Shown: positions 19,243 through 27,334 of the stretch, one piece after another | Position numbering within the stretch: position 1 is the stretch's first letter | Layout of the letters: each line of letters begins with the position of its first letter | Assembly: GCA_016204275.1 (NCBI GenBank) | Contig: JACQKZ010000014.1 | Coordinates: 1 to 52,493 of the forward strand | Length of the DNA stretch: 52,493 nucleotides | Reading direction: 5' to 3' | DNA from: Nanobdellati archaeon | Lineage (GTDB): Archaea > Nanobdellota > Nanobdellia > UBA10117 | Notes under the pieces: model-generated | What the model was told of the DNA's origin: nothing | What the model saw: only the letters and a program-made list of their open reading frames with translations | Database searches by the model: none | Translations under genes and position numbers: made by a program

Positions 19243-20052
19243 TTATTTTTTGGTACTCTTTTCTTTCTTCTTTTTCTCAACCAATGCCTGCAATTCTTTA
19301 ATGTTCGCGGTGAACTGTGGCATTACAGTCTGAAAAATTTTCTGCATCGCTTTTAATTCTGTGCTGACATCCGAAATTCCCTTTGAGTACTCATCCATTC
19401 GCGCCATGACTGATTTTTCGATGTTGTCCATCTTTGCGCGCAGCTTATCAGATTCATCGACAAGCCAGTTCATTTTTCCCTCAGCATCCTCGCGCCACTT
19501 TTGCGCAGACTCAAAATCTTTTTTGAACTTCGACCATTTTTCCGCGATTATTGATTCTGAAATCTGTTGTATGTCCTCAGTTAGAAGTGTGATAACTTCA
19601 TCCCTATGTTGTTCCTGCATATTTGGAGGTGGCGGCGGCCTTGGCATGCCCGGCGGAATCTGCGGCATACCCTGCTGAGATTCAAAGCCAGCCCCCTGTG
19701 CAAAATCGTAACCTTGTAATTCCGCAAGAATTGTATCTGCCGGATAGCCCTCTACTTTTAATCGCGATGCTATTTGATTATTATTCATGCCCTGCCCGCG
19801 CAGCTCTGAAATCCTCTGATGGATTGGCGGCATCGCAGGATTTGGTATGAAGATTGGTGTTTGCGGAATTTGCCAGACTGGTGGAACTGGCGGCTCTAAA
19901 CTATCTTGGGGCGGGCCCATCGGCTCGCCAGAATCACTGGGCTGCTGGCCAAACATAGGCGGCGGCAGTATTGGTGGCAGGCCAGGCGGGGGCGGCGGAA
20001 TGCCCAGCGGGTATTCATCATCTTTTTTCTTTTTGTTTCCAAAAAGCGCCAT
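19243..20052 (-). CDS. proline-rich coiled-coil protein
   Basis: Start MALFGNKKKK at 20052 (TAATG overlap with upstream gene); PPPPPGLPPILPPP; C-terminal coiled coil. Confidence 0.7.
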   Translation of the reverse strand: MALFGNKKKKDDEYPLGIPPPPPGLPPILPPPMFGQQPSDSGEPMGPPQDSLEPPVPPVWQIPQTPIFIPNPAMPPIHQRISELRGQGMNNNQIASRLKVEGYPADTILAELQGYDFAQGAGFESQQGMPQIPPGMPRPPPPPNMQEQHRDEVITLLTEDIQQISESIIAEKWSKFKKDFESAQKWREDAEGKMNWLVDESDKLRAKMDNIEKSVMARMDEYSKGISDVSTELKAMQKIFQTVMPQFTANIKELQALVEKKKKEKSTKK

Positions 20053-20543
20053 TACTCTTTCACCTTCACTTTCAGGTCTGTTAAAATATTTCTTACTACT
20101 GTTTCTATCTCGCTTCTGGTTACAAAATTCATCGGCTGCCACATGCTCACATATCTTTCCAAAATTTTTACTTCTTCCCGCGAGGCAAGCTCCTCGAGCC
20201 GCTTGGCCAGCCTTTCAGTAATATCTTTCAGCGCGTCAAAATCACCGCGCAATGCCTGAACGCTGCTTTCAGTTTCCTTTACTTCGTCAACAACAGCTTT
20301 ATGTTTTTCAATTAGCGAGTTGTCCAGCAATTCGATATGCCCGCGCAGCGATTCAATCCTGTCTTCGATAAGTTTTAGCCTGGCAGAAAGTGAGGATAGC
20401 TGCCCGCGCAGCTCGGTTTTAATTGCGTTCACGTCTGCCTGTGGCTTCTGCTGGAACTGTGCAAGCAAGGGCGGTGGCTGGCTCGGCGGCTGAAACGAAG
20501 AAGGATAGGGCTGCATCTGCTGCTGCATACTAAATTCGGCCAT
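20052..20543 (-). CDS. coiled-coil protein
   Basis: ELRGQLSSLSARLKLIEDRIESLRGHIELLDNSLIEKH heptads. Confidence 0.7.
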   Translation of the reverse strand: MAEFSMQQQMQPYPSSFQPPSQPPPLLAQFQQKPQADVNAIKTELRGQLSSLSARLKLIEDRIESLRGHIELLDNSLIEKHKAVVDEVKETESSVQALRGDFDALKDITERLAKRLEELASREEVKILERYVSMWQPMNFVTRSEIETVVRNILTDLKVKVKE

Positions 20544-20652
20544 GTTTATACATTTATGGCTGAATATAAAAAGCTATTGGAGTGTTGAGGCGCAGAATAA
20601 CAGTTCAGCGTTAGCTACTAAAACTTTTAAACAGGCTTGTACAATAGTAATC

Positions 20653-22935
20653 ATGGCCACTGATCAAAAGCCAGAGCCAGCGCAGTACAAGCTAGCCCAC
20701 GAAGGTTCAGATCGTGTGCTAAAGTTTGATTACGAAGCTGAAACCCGTGCGCCTTCAATAGAAGACGATGAAGTTACGATGACGCGCGTGTTTGATGCGC
20801 TGCTCGAGGCTGGCGATGTAACCCGTGTTTCTTTTTTACAGCGCGAGGAATTTTCATACGATTATTCGCAGATAAAACTTTTATCAGAGCTTGCAAGGAT
20901 TTATAAAAAATTAGTAGATGAAGAAAATATTCTTGACATAAGCGGGCTGACTGGCCCCGAGTGCGAGCGCTTCTACCCTGGCTGGCTGGATTTTCTCAGG
21001 CATAATGTTTTGTTGGGCATAAAATCAGATCCAGTTGGATCTTTTGTAAATATAAAGAGGCAAATCAGGGAAGAATTATTAAAGCAAAGGAATCCGCCGC
21101 TTCCAGAGTACTCTGCCTGCGGCCGCACTTATTTAATTTTGTTACAGCATGCCGCAGACATAATGGAAACATCAAAGCTGATACAAATTGCTGAGCCAAA
21201 TCTCGATGGCTATGTTCCGGGAAACAGGGATATTTACAGGAAGGTATTCAAGCCGTCCATCCGACCGTTATTTATGTATACAAAAGCAGTTACAAACTAC
21301 CCTGCGGGCGCAGTGGAGCTAGAAACATATAAAGTCGGCGAGGACTCGCAGGTTTTGATACTCAAAACACCGCACGATATCCGCCCGATTTATCATCTGT
21401 CTCCGCCGGAATTCGGGCTGACTGAAGATAAGTATGCCCTTCTCACAGAAGCCAAGGCAGTTTTGTCAGAACACAAGCCCCAGCGCGAGGAGTTTCTTCA
21501 AATAGAAAGAACAAGGGAAATTTTCTTCAACATCTCCCGCGATCTGATAAAAGACCTTGCGCGTTCCAAGGGATTGAAATTAAATTACCATGAAATAGAA
21601 GAGCTGGCCCGCATACTCGTTCGCTATACAATTGGCTTTGGCCTGATAGAAATTTTGCTTACAGATTCAAATATACAGGATATTTCGCTGAATGCGCCAG
21701 TTGGTTCATCGCCAATATCAATTATTCACGCGAATTACGGGGAATGCAGGACAAATATAGTGCCAGCACACCGCGAGTCTGAGAGCTGGGCAACAAAGCT
21801 TAGGCTGATTTCTGGCAGGCCGTTTGACGAGGCAAATCCTGTTTTAGACACCGAACTTTTAGTTCCCGGCGGGCGTGCAAGGGTTGCGGCAATTCAGCAG
21901 CCGCTTTCGCCATCAGGCATCGCGTTTGCGTTCCGAAGGCACAGGGAAAAGCCGTGGACGCTTCCGTTATTCATGCAGCAGAAAATGCTCACGCCGCTTG
22001 CAGCCGGCTTGATCAGCTTTTTAGTGGACAATGCAAGGACTATGTTAATCGCAGGAACAAGAAGTGCCGGAAAAACATCACTGCTTGGCGCGCTGATGAT
22101 CGAGATCATGCGGTCAAATAGAATTCTGACTGTAGAGGATACGCTGGAACTTCCGATTGCACAGATGAAGAAACTTAATTATGATATACAATCTATGAAG
22201 GCCCGCTCGGTAATCACTGGCTCGGAAGCTGAATTGCCAGCAGAGCAGGCCATCAGGACCGCATTGCGCCTTGGCGATTCCGCGCTGATAATCGGCGAGG
22301 TCCGTTCGGTCGAGGCCCGCGCGTTGTTTGAAGCGATGCGTGTAGGCGCCCTCGCGAAGGTTGTTGCCGGAACAATTCACGGCGATTCGCCCTACTCTGT
22401 TTTCGATCGCGTAGTTAACGACCTTGGTGTGCCAAAAACAAGTTTTAAGGCGACAGATATTATAATTGTTGCGAATCCAGTTACAGATCCATCTGGCCTG
22501 CGCTCATTCCGCAGGCTTGTGCAGGTTGCTGAGGTGCGAAAGCACTGGACTGAAGATCCATTGGCGGAAAAGGGCTTTGCTGACCTGATGACTTACGATG
22601 CAAAAAACGATTTGCTGGCCCCAACAGACGTTTTGCTGGAGGGCGAGTCAGAAGTCCTGAAATCCGCTGGCCTGCACGTGAAGGAGTTTGCAGGCAACTG
22701 GGACAGCATCTGGAAAAATATAGAACTGCGGGCAAAGGTAAAGCAGGCAATCCTTGACATTTCTGAAAAGGCAGGCAACCCGGACCTGCTTGAAGCCCCG
22801 TTTGTTGTAAAGGCAAATGACCAGTTTCACATTATTTCTGACAAGGTCGCGCAGGAAGTCGGCACGACAGAAGCGGACAGGGTTTTCGCAATCTGGAATG
22901 ACTGGCTGAAGCAGGAAGTTAAACGGCACTTTTAA
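20653..22935 (+). CDS. type II/IV secretion-type ATPase (TadA/GspE/ArlI-like)
   Basis: Walker A AGTRSAGKTS, TVEDTLELP (Asp box), LRLGDSALIIGEVRSVEARALFEAMRVG, TIHGDSPYSVFDRV (His box). Start MATDQKPEP. Confidence 0.93.
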   Translation: MATDQKPEPAQYKLAHEGSDRVLKFDYEAETRAPSIEDDEVTMTRVFDALLEAGDVTRVSFLQREEFSYDYSQIKLLSELARIYKKLVDEENILDISGLTGPECERFYPGWLDFLRHNVLLGIKSDPVGSFVNIKRQIREELLKQRNPPLPEYSACGRTYLILLQHAADIMETSKLIQIAEPNLDGYVPGNRDIYRKVFKPSIRPLFMYTKAVTNYPAGAVELETYKVGEDSQVLILKTPHDIRPIYHLSPPEFGLTEDKYALLTEAKAVLSEHKPQREEFLQIERTREIFFNISRDLIKDLARSKGLKLNYHEIEELARILVRYTIGFGLIEILLTDSNIQDISLNAPVGSSPISIIHANYGECRTNIVPAHRESESWATKLRLISGRPFDEANPVLDTELLVPGGRARVAAIQQPLSPSGIAFAFRRHREKPWTLPLFMQQKMLTPLAAGLISFLVDNARTMLIAGTRSAGKTSLLGALMIEIMRSNRILTVEDTLELPIAQMKKLNYDIQSMKARSVITGSEAELPAEQAIRTALRLGDSALIIGEVRSVEARALFEAMRVGALAKVVAGTIHGDSPYSVFDRVVNDLGVPKTSFKATDIIIVANPVTDPSGLRSFRRLVQVAEVRKHWTEDPLAEKGFADLMTYDAKNDLLAPTDVLLEGESEVLKSAGLHVKEFAGNWDSIWKNIELRAKVKQAILDISEKAGNPDLLEAPFVVKANDQFHIISDKVAQEVGTTEADRVFAIWNDWLKQEVKRHF

Positions 22936-23044
22936 AATAAGTTGCATTGCGTAGCAATGCGACACGGGGGATTGGAAGTGACTAAGAACGAAGGGGGCGG
23001 AGCCCCCTTGGGTCTTAGGGCTGAAGATGGAAGTTAAACGGCAC
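22914..23044. repeat. palindromic insertion bounded by 16-bp perfect direct repeat
   Basis: GGAAGTTAAACGGCAC at 22914-22929 and 23029-23044; internal hairpins GTTGCATTGCGTAGCAATGCGAC (22941-22963) and CTAAGA...GGGGGCGGAGCCCCC...TCTTAG. Confidence 0.7.
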
Positions 23045-23105
23045 GCTAACCAAAACCTTTAAAAGTAACTAAAATATACTTTTTGTTACTAAAAGTTACT
23101 TAAAA

Positions 23106-23354
23106 ATGCACAGCATCAAAAAAGAACTCGCGCGCGAAGCCAAAAAAATAGCAAAAGCATTTGGACAGCCAGAAATATCGGCCAAGCCAGTCAAATTAGA
23201 TGTCGAGCTTTACAATGAAATAGTAAAAATTATATCAAAAAAAGATTTTAAGTACCGCTATACGAGCATATCCGCATTTGTGAATGAAGCAGTTTATGAA
23301 AAAACAAAATCCTTAAACGAGGCAGGAACAAAACTAAAGATGGCAAAATTATAA
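23106..23354 (+). CDS. small protein, possible ribbon-helix-helix-like
   Basis: VKLDVELYNEIVKIISKKDFKYRYTSISAFVNEAVYEKTK. Confidence 0.5.
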   Translation: MHSIKKELAREAKKIAKAFGQPEISAKPVKLDVELYNEIVKIISKKDFKYRYTSISAFVNEAVYEKTKSLNEAGTKLKMAKL

Positions 23355-25453
23355 TGGTAGATTCCGCGCTAGTTGAAAAATATCGGGCGAAGATTGAGAG
23401 CCAGCTCGAGCTAGGTGAAAAATTTGAGGACATGTCTTACTCGCGCGAATACGAATTATTTAAGGATGAACAGTACCCGAAGGCTACGCAGTTTTACGAA
23501 AAGCTCTGCCAGAAATCCGCGCAAATCATTAAGATTCAGGTCGCGCCGAAGGACGCGGAAAAAGTAGCTCCGGCGATACAGCTTGCCCACCTAAATGTTA
23601 CTCCAGAGGGCGTTTACTCCTTCGCGTATCTAGTAACATTTATTTCTATCGCGGCTTTTATGATTCTCGGCATAGTATTTTTTAATTTGTTTGTTATGCT
23701 GATTGGTTTGTTAGTTAGTTTAGCAGTCCTTTTCCTGCTGCCGACAATTCCAAAGCAGATTCTTACAAGCTGGCGGGCCCGCGCATCTGACCAGCTGGTT
23801 TTGGCGGTTCTTTACATAGTTATTTACATGCAGCACACCGCAAACCTTGAGCGCGCGCTTAAATTTGTGGCAGAACATATGCCTCCGCCGATTTCACTGG
23901 ATTTTACAAAACTGCTCTGGGATATGGAACTGAAAACTTACGAAAGCGCACAGAAGGCGCTGATCGCTTACGCAGAGACGTGGCGCGGCTGGGACAATGA
24001 ATTTATTGATTCTGTAAATTTAATAGTCGGCTCGCTTTATGAGCCTGACCCGCAAAGGAAGAAAGAGCTTCTCGACCAGTCTGTGACAGTTATTTTGGAT
24101 GGAACACAGGACCACATGCTGGCCTTTGCGCATAATTTGCAAAGCCCTATGGAAGCCCTGCACATGCTTGGCATAGTCCTTCCGGTTATGGGTATGGTAA
24201 TGCTGCCAATGATAGGCGCATTTTTGGGCGCGTCATTCCAAAGCTGGCAAATCATACTGCTCTACAATATTATTTTGCCATTGACTGTTTATGGAATCGG
24301 CACTTCTGTTCTTTCCACGAGGCCGGCTGGCTCTGACGAGTCAGATGTCTACAAATATATACAGCAGCAGTACGGCACGCCCAAGCCAGTAATTTTCGGA
24401 AAGGAGGTTAACATCTCGCCGAAGCTTCTCGCAGGCATACTTTTTGTGCTTAGCATGATTCCTGTATTTATTTATGTGGCAGGCATGGCACAGCTTACGC
24501 CGGAAAAACTTGATGATGTAATTTATGGCACGCCGCTGTTGTTCATCAGTATCTACTCTGTTGTTATGATTGGCCTGTGCATCGGCCTCTACTTCTACTG
24601 GTCTGTCGCGCCGCTCATGAAAATTAAGCACGATGTCGAAGATATGGAGCAGGAATTTGCCTCAACTATTTTCCAGCTTGGCGAGCGCCTGCAGGAACAC
24701 AAGCCGCCCGAGCAGGCAATCATGGACTTAGAAGAGACAATGCAGCAGAGCAAGGTAGCAAGTTTCTTTAACGTGATAGTAAGCAACATCACAAAACTCG
24801 GTGTAGGTTTAAGAGATGCAATTTTTAACGAGCGCTATGGCGCGATCGCGCTTTATCCGTCAGGCATAATCAAAAGCACGATGTCAATCTTAGTTGAGGG
24901 CGCGAAGAAAAGCCCAGAGGTTGCCGGCCGCTCACTAATAACAATCTCAACGTATTTGAAAACAGTCCACACAGTTACAGAGAGAATGAAGGACTTGCTT
25001 GCGGATACAACATCAGCAATGCAGTCGCAGGCAAAGATTTTTGTTCCAGTCATATCTGGAATTGTAGTCGGGCTTGCCTCACTTACAGTTGGCATACTCC
25101 GAAACCTGTCGCATCAGCTTCAGGCAATCGCCCCGGGCGGCGTTGAGGCAGGCGAATCAGCCGCACAGGTCAGCCAGACATCTGGCCTGCTGGACATATT
25201 CCAGACAAAGTTTGCCATCCCGCCCTACCTTTTCCAGTTAATCGTTGGCATTTATTTAATCCAGATAGTTTACCTACTGTCTTATTTGCTTTCGGGCGTA
25301 ATAAATGGCCATGACGAGATGGAGAAGCGCTACATGCTGGCCAAGAACTTGATATTCTCGACAATATTTTACGCAGTAATAACAGTAGCAGTCGTGCTGT
25401 TGTTCAATAACTTAGTGGCACCAATATCTAAAATAACATTTAACGAAGAGTAA
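23354..25453 (+). CDS. TadC/ArlJ-like secretion membrane platform protein
   Basis: 699 aa with two duplicated TM/cytosolic halves; LHMLGIVLPVMGMVMLPMIGAF and QSQAKIFVPVISGIVVGLASLTVGIL; directly downstream of ATPase. Confidence 0.85.
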   Translation: MVDSALVEKYRAKIESQLELGEKFEDMSYSREYELFKDEQYPKATQFYEKLCQKSAQIIKIQVAPKDAEKVAPAIQLAHLNVTPEGVYSFAYLVTFISIAAFMILGIVFFNLFVMLIGLLVSLAVLFLLPTIPKQILTSWRARASDQLVLAVLYIVIYMQHTANLERALKFVAEHMPPPISLDFTKLLWDMELKTYESAQKALIAYAETWRGWDNEFIDSVNLIVGSLYEPDPQRKKELLDQSVTVILDGTQDHMLAFAHNLQSPMEALHMLGIVLPVMGMVMLPMIGAFLGASFQSWQIILLYNIILPLTVYGIGTSVLSTRPAGSDESDVYKYIQQQYGTPKPVIFGKEVNISPKLLAGILFVLSMIPVFIYVAGMAQLTPEKLDDVIYGTPLLFISIYSVVMIGLCIGLYFYWSVAPLMKIKHDVEDMEQEFASTIFQLGERLQEHKPPEQAIMDLEETMQQSKVASFFNVIVSNITKLGVGLRDAIFNERYGAIALYPSGIIKSTMSILVEGAKKSPEVAGRSLITISTYLKTVHTVTERMKDLLADTTSAMQSQAKIFVPVISGIVVGLASLTVGILRNLSHQLQAIAPGGVEAGESAAQVSQTSGLLDIFQTKFAIPPYLFQLIVGIYLIQIVYLLSYLLSGVINGHDEMEKRYMLAKNLIFSTIFYAVITVAVVLLFNNLVAPISKITFNEE

Positions 25454-25458
25454 GAGAT

Positions 25459-25589
25459 AGGTTTTTAACGTAAATTAACGTAACGCAAGCCGAACTTTGT
25501 TCGGCTTTGGTTTCTTGGCCAAGAAAAATGCCGAAGCATTTTTCTCTGGAATATATGAATTTTTCTCGCGTTTACCGTAACAAAAACCT
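25459..25589. repeat. imperfect long inverted repeat with nested hairpins
   Basis: AGGTTTTT (25459) ... AAAAACCT (to 25589); internal AAGCCGAACTTTGTTCGGCTT, TTTCTTGGCCAAGAAA, AAAAATGCCGAAGCATTTTT. Confidence 0.6.
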
Positions 25590-25616
25590 TAAATAGTATT
25601 TCGGAAAAATAATTTC

Positions 25617-25733
25617 ATGGGTTCTGAAGCAGGGTTCGAGTGGGCGGTGGAAAAATTATTAGTTCCAGCTATCGCAATCGGCCTGATGGCTGCAATTCTG
25701 CTTTACGTGCTTTTTCGCATTATTTATGCGTAA
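25617..25733 (+). CDS. 38-aa single-TM protein
   Basis: MGSEAGFEWAVEKLLVPAIAIGLMAAILLYVLFRIIYA*; archaeal TATA-like region upstream (cttaaatagt). Confidence 0.5.
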   Translation: MGSEAGFEWAVEKLLVPAIAIGLMAAILLYVLFRIIYA

Positions 25734-25734
25734 G

Positions 25735-25864
25735 GCTTTGTTGAAAATGTTAAAATTATGACTGTCGCCGCCTTTTGAGTGTTGAGGCTTTAGCCTCAAC
25801 TGGCGGCGGCGAGCGAAGCGAGTAAGGCATAATTTTGACTAAGTTCGAAGACTTTCAACAAAGC
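25735..25864. repeat. 130-bp long inverted repeat (MITE-like or structured RNA)
   Basis: 12-bp perfect terminal inverted repeats GCTTTGTTGAAA/TTTCAACAAAGC, inner AAAATTATG/CATAATTTT, GCCGCC/GGCGGC, TTGAGGC-TTTA-GCCTCAA. Confidence 0.7.
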
Positions 25865-25969
25865 TATGCATAAGCAAAGTTTTTTAAATACCCTATTCCT
25901 AAACTGTGTGGAGATAAGCTGGCCACATAAAGCGGAACATTCCGTTAGTGTTGCAGCTATGAGTTAAAA

Positions 25970-26449
25970 ATGGCAGCAAAAGCACAGGGTTTACCGATAA
26001 ATTTAATTATACTAGCGATTATAGCCGCATTGGTTTTAGTTTTAGTTGTTGCGTTTACAGTTGGCGGGGCAAGCAACATCTTCGGAAAAATCTCAAAAGG
26101 CAGCAAGGTAATCGGCGGAGACTTGGAAACAACAAGGGCGGCCTGCAAGTCCTTCTGCGACAGAATACAGTCTGTTTCAAGCATTGACGACTGGACAAAG
26201 AGCCAGTACTGTGTAAGATCTTTTGCGCTCGACTTGGACAGCGATGGAAAGTCAGGCGGGTTTGATGTAAATGGCGGCGCGCTGGACACGGGCAAGTTCA
26301 ACAAGGCAAAACAACAGGAAGCTGGCCTGAACTGCTGGGATTCCGCAGTCGCGGTCAACTGCCAGGTTGAAGTAAATTTCCCTGACGGCTCAGCAAAACT
26401 CTGCACACCAAAGGCAGGCGCGGCTTGCGATGCTAATCAATGTGTATAG
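25970..26449 (+). CDS. pilin-like protein (class III signal-like KAQGLP)
   Basis: MAAKAQGLPINLIILAIIAALVLVLVVAFTVGG; conserved Cys; Ca-loop-like DLDSDGKSGGFD. Confidence 0.8.
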   Translation: MAAKAQGLPINLIILAIIAALVLVLVVAFTVGGASNIFGKISKGSKVIGGDLETTRAACKSFCDRIQSVSSIDDWTKSQYCVRSFALDLDSDGKSGGFDVNGGALDTGKFNKAKQQEAGLNCWDSAVAVNCQVEVNFPDGSAKLCTPKAGAACDANQCV

Positions 26450-26459
26450 AGGTATGACA

Positions 26460-26876
26460 ATGAAAAATAAACTACCACGAAAGGCACAGGGCTTGCCCCT
26501 GACAACAATCGCAATAGCTATTTTGGTCTTTTTGACCTTAGTTGTAGTCGTTCTGTTCGCGACAGGCTCTTTTGGAAAGCTGTTCGGAACAGGAGCAAAG
26601 CTGACCAGCGCGGCCGGCGGCGAGGTCGGCGCGGACCAAGCTACATGTAACTCACTCTGCTCAAGTTCACTACAATTGCCAAGCACAGCTAATTTCATAG
26701 CGGGCGGTTACTGCACTAAAGCTATGAAGTATGATACCAATAAAGACGGCAAAATAGATATTAACGACGGCGGTGGCGATGGTGTAGTAAGATGCTGGGA
26801 GGACCCAGTTGCAATAACTTGCTCCGGAACGCTAGGTTCTGGCGATGCAGTGTCTAATGCAAACTGCCCGCCATAA
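26460..26876 (+). CDS. pilin-like protein (paralog)
   Basis: KAQGLPLTTIAIAILVFLTLVVVVLFATGSFGKLF; DTNKDGKIDIND EF-hand-like loop; start at 26454 or 26460. Confidence 0.8.
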   Translation: MKNKLPRKAQGLPLTTIAIAILVFLTLVVVVLFATGSFGKLFGTGAKLTSAAGGEVGADQATCNSLCSSSLQLPSTANFIAGGYCTKAMKYDTNKDGKIDINDGGGDGVVRCWEDPVAITCSGTLGSGDAVSNANCPP

Positions 26877-26879
26877 AAT

Positions 26880-27290
26880 ATGTCTAATAAAGCGCAGGGC
26901 CTGCCATTGACAACAATTGCGATAGCTATACTAGTAATCTTGACTTTGGTGGTTGTCGCGTTGTTTGTGACTGGCGGGTTTTCTAAAGTTTTTGGCGTAG
27001 GTGCAAAAGTCACAAGCGGCGGGGCAGGCAGTGTAGATGCAGACAGGGCAGCCTGCCAGTCGCTATGTGCGCAGGCACTCAATTCGCCAACACTAGTGCT
27101 ATTCAAGAATTCTGGTTACTGCAAAAAAGTTTTGAAAGCTGATCTGAATCTTGATGGTAAAATAGATGCAACAGTAACTGAAGGAGTTACAGAAAACAAT
27201 TTCCGTTGCTGGGATGCGGCATCAACGTATCCTGTTGGTATAACGTGCCTTGGAACATTGCCTAATGGTGAGGTTTCGAGTTGTATTTGA
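26880..27290 (+). CDS. pilin-like protein (paralog)
   Basis: MSNKAQGLPLTTIAIAILVILTLVVVALFVTGGFSKVF; DLNLDGKIDA. Confidence 0.8.
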   Translation: MSNKAQGLPLTTIAIAILVILTLVVVALFVTGGFSKVFGVGAKVTSGGAGSVDADRAACQSLCAQALNSPTLVLFKNSGYCKKVLKADLNLDGKIDATVTEGVTENNFRCWDAASTYPVGITCLGTLPNGEVSSCI

Positions 27291-27334
27291 TGTTAGGGCA
27301 AAACAATTATAAACTTCATTTCTCTTTTATTTTC

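Noticed and set aside
19361-20259. Gly-rich plus-strand ORFs opposite the proline-rich coiled-coil gene
   Set aside because: Poly-Gly is the reverse complement of the poly-Pro tract; no start/promoter evidence.
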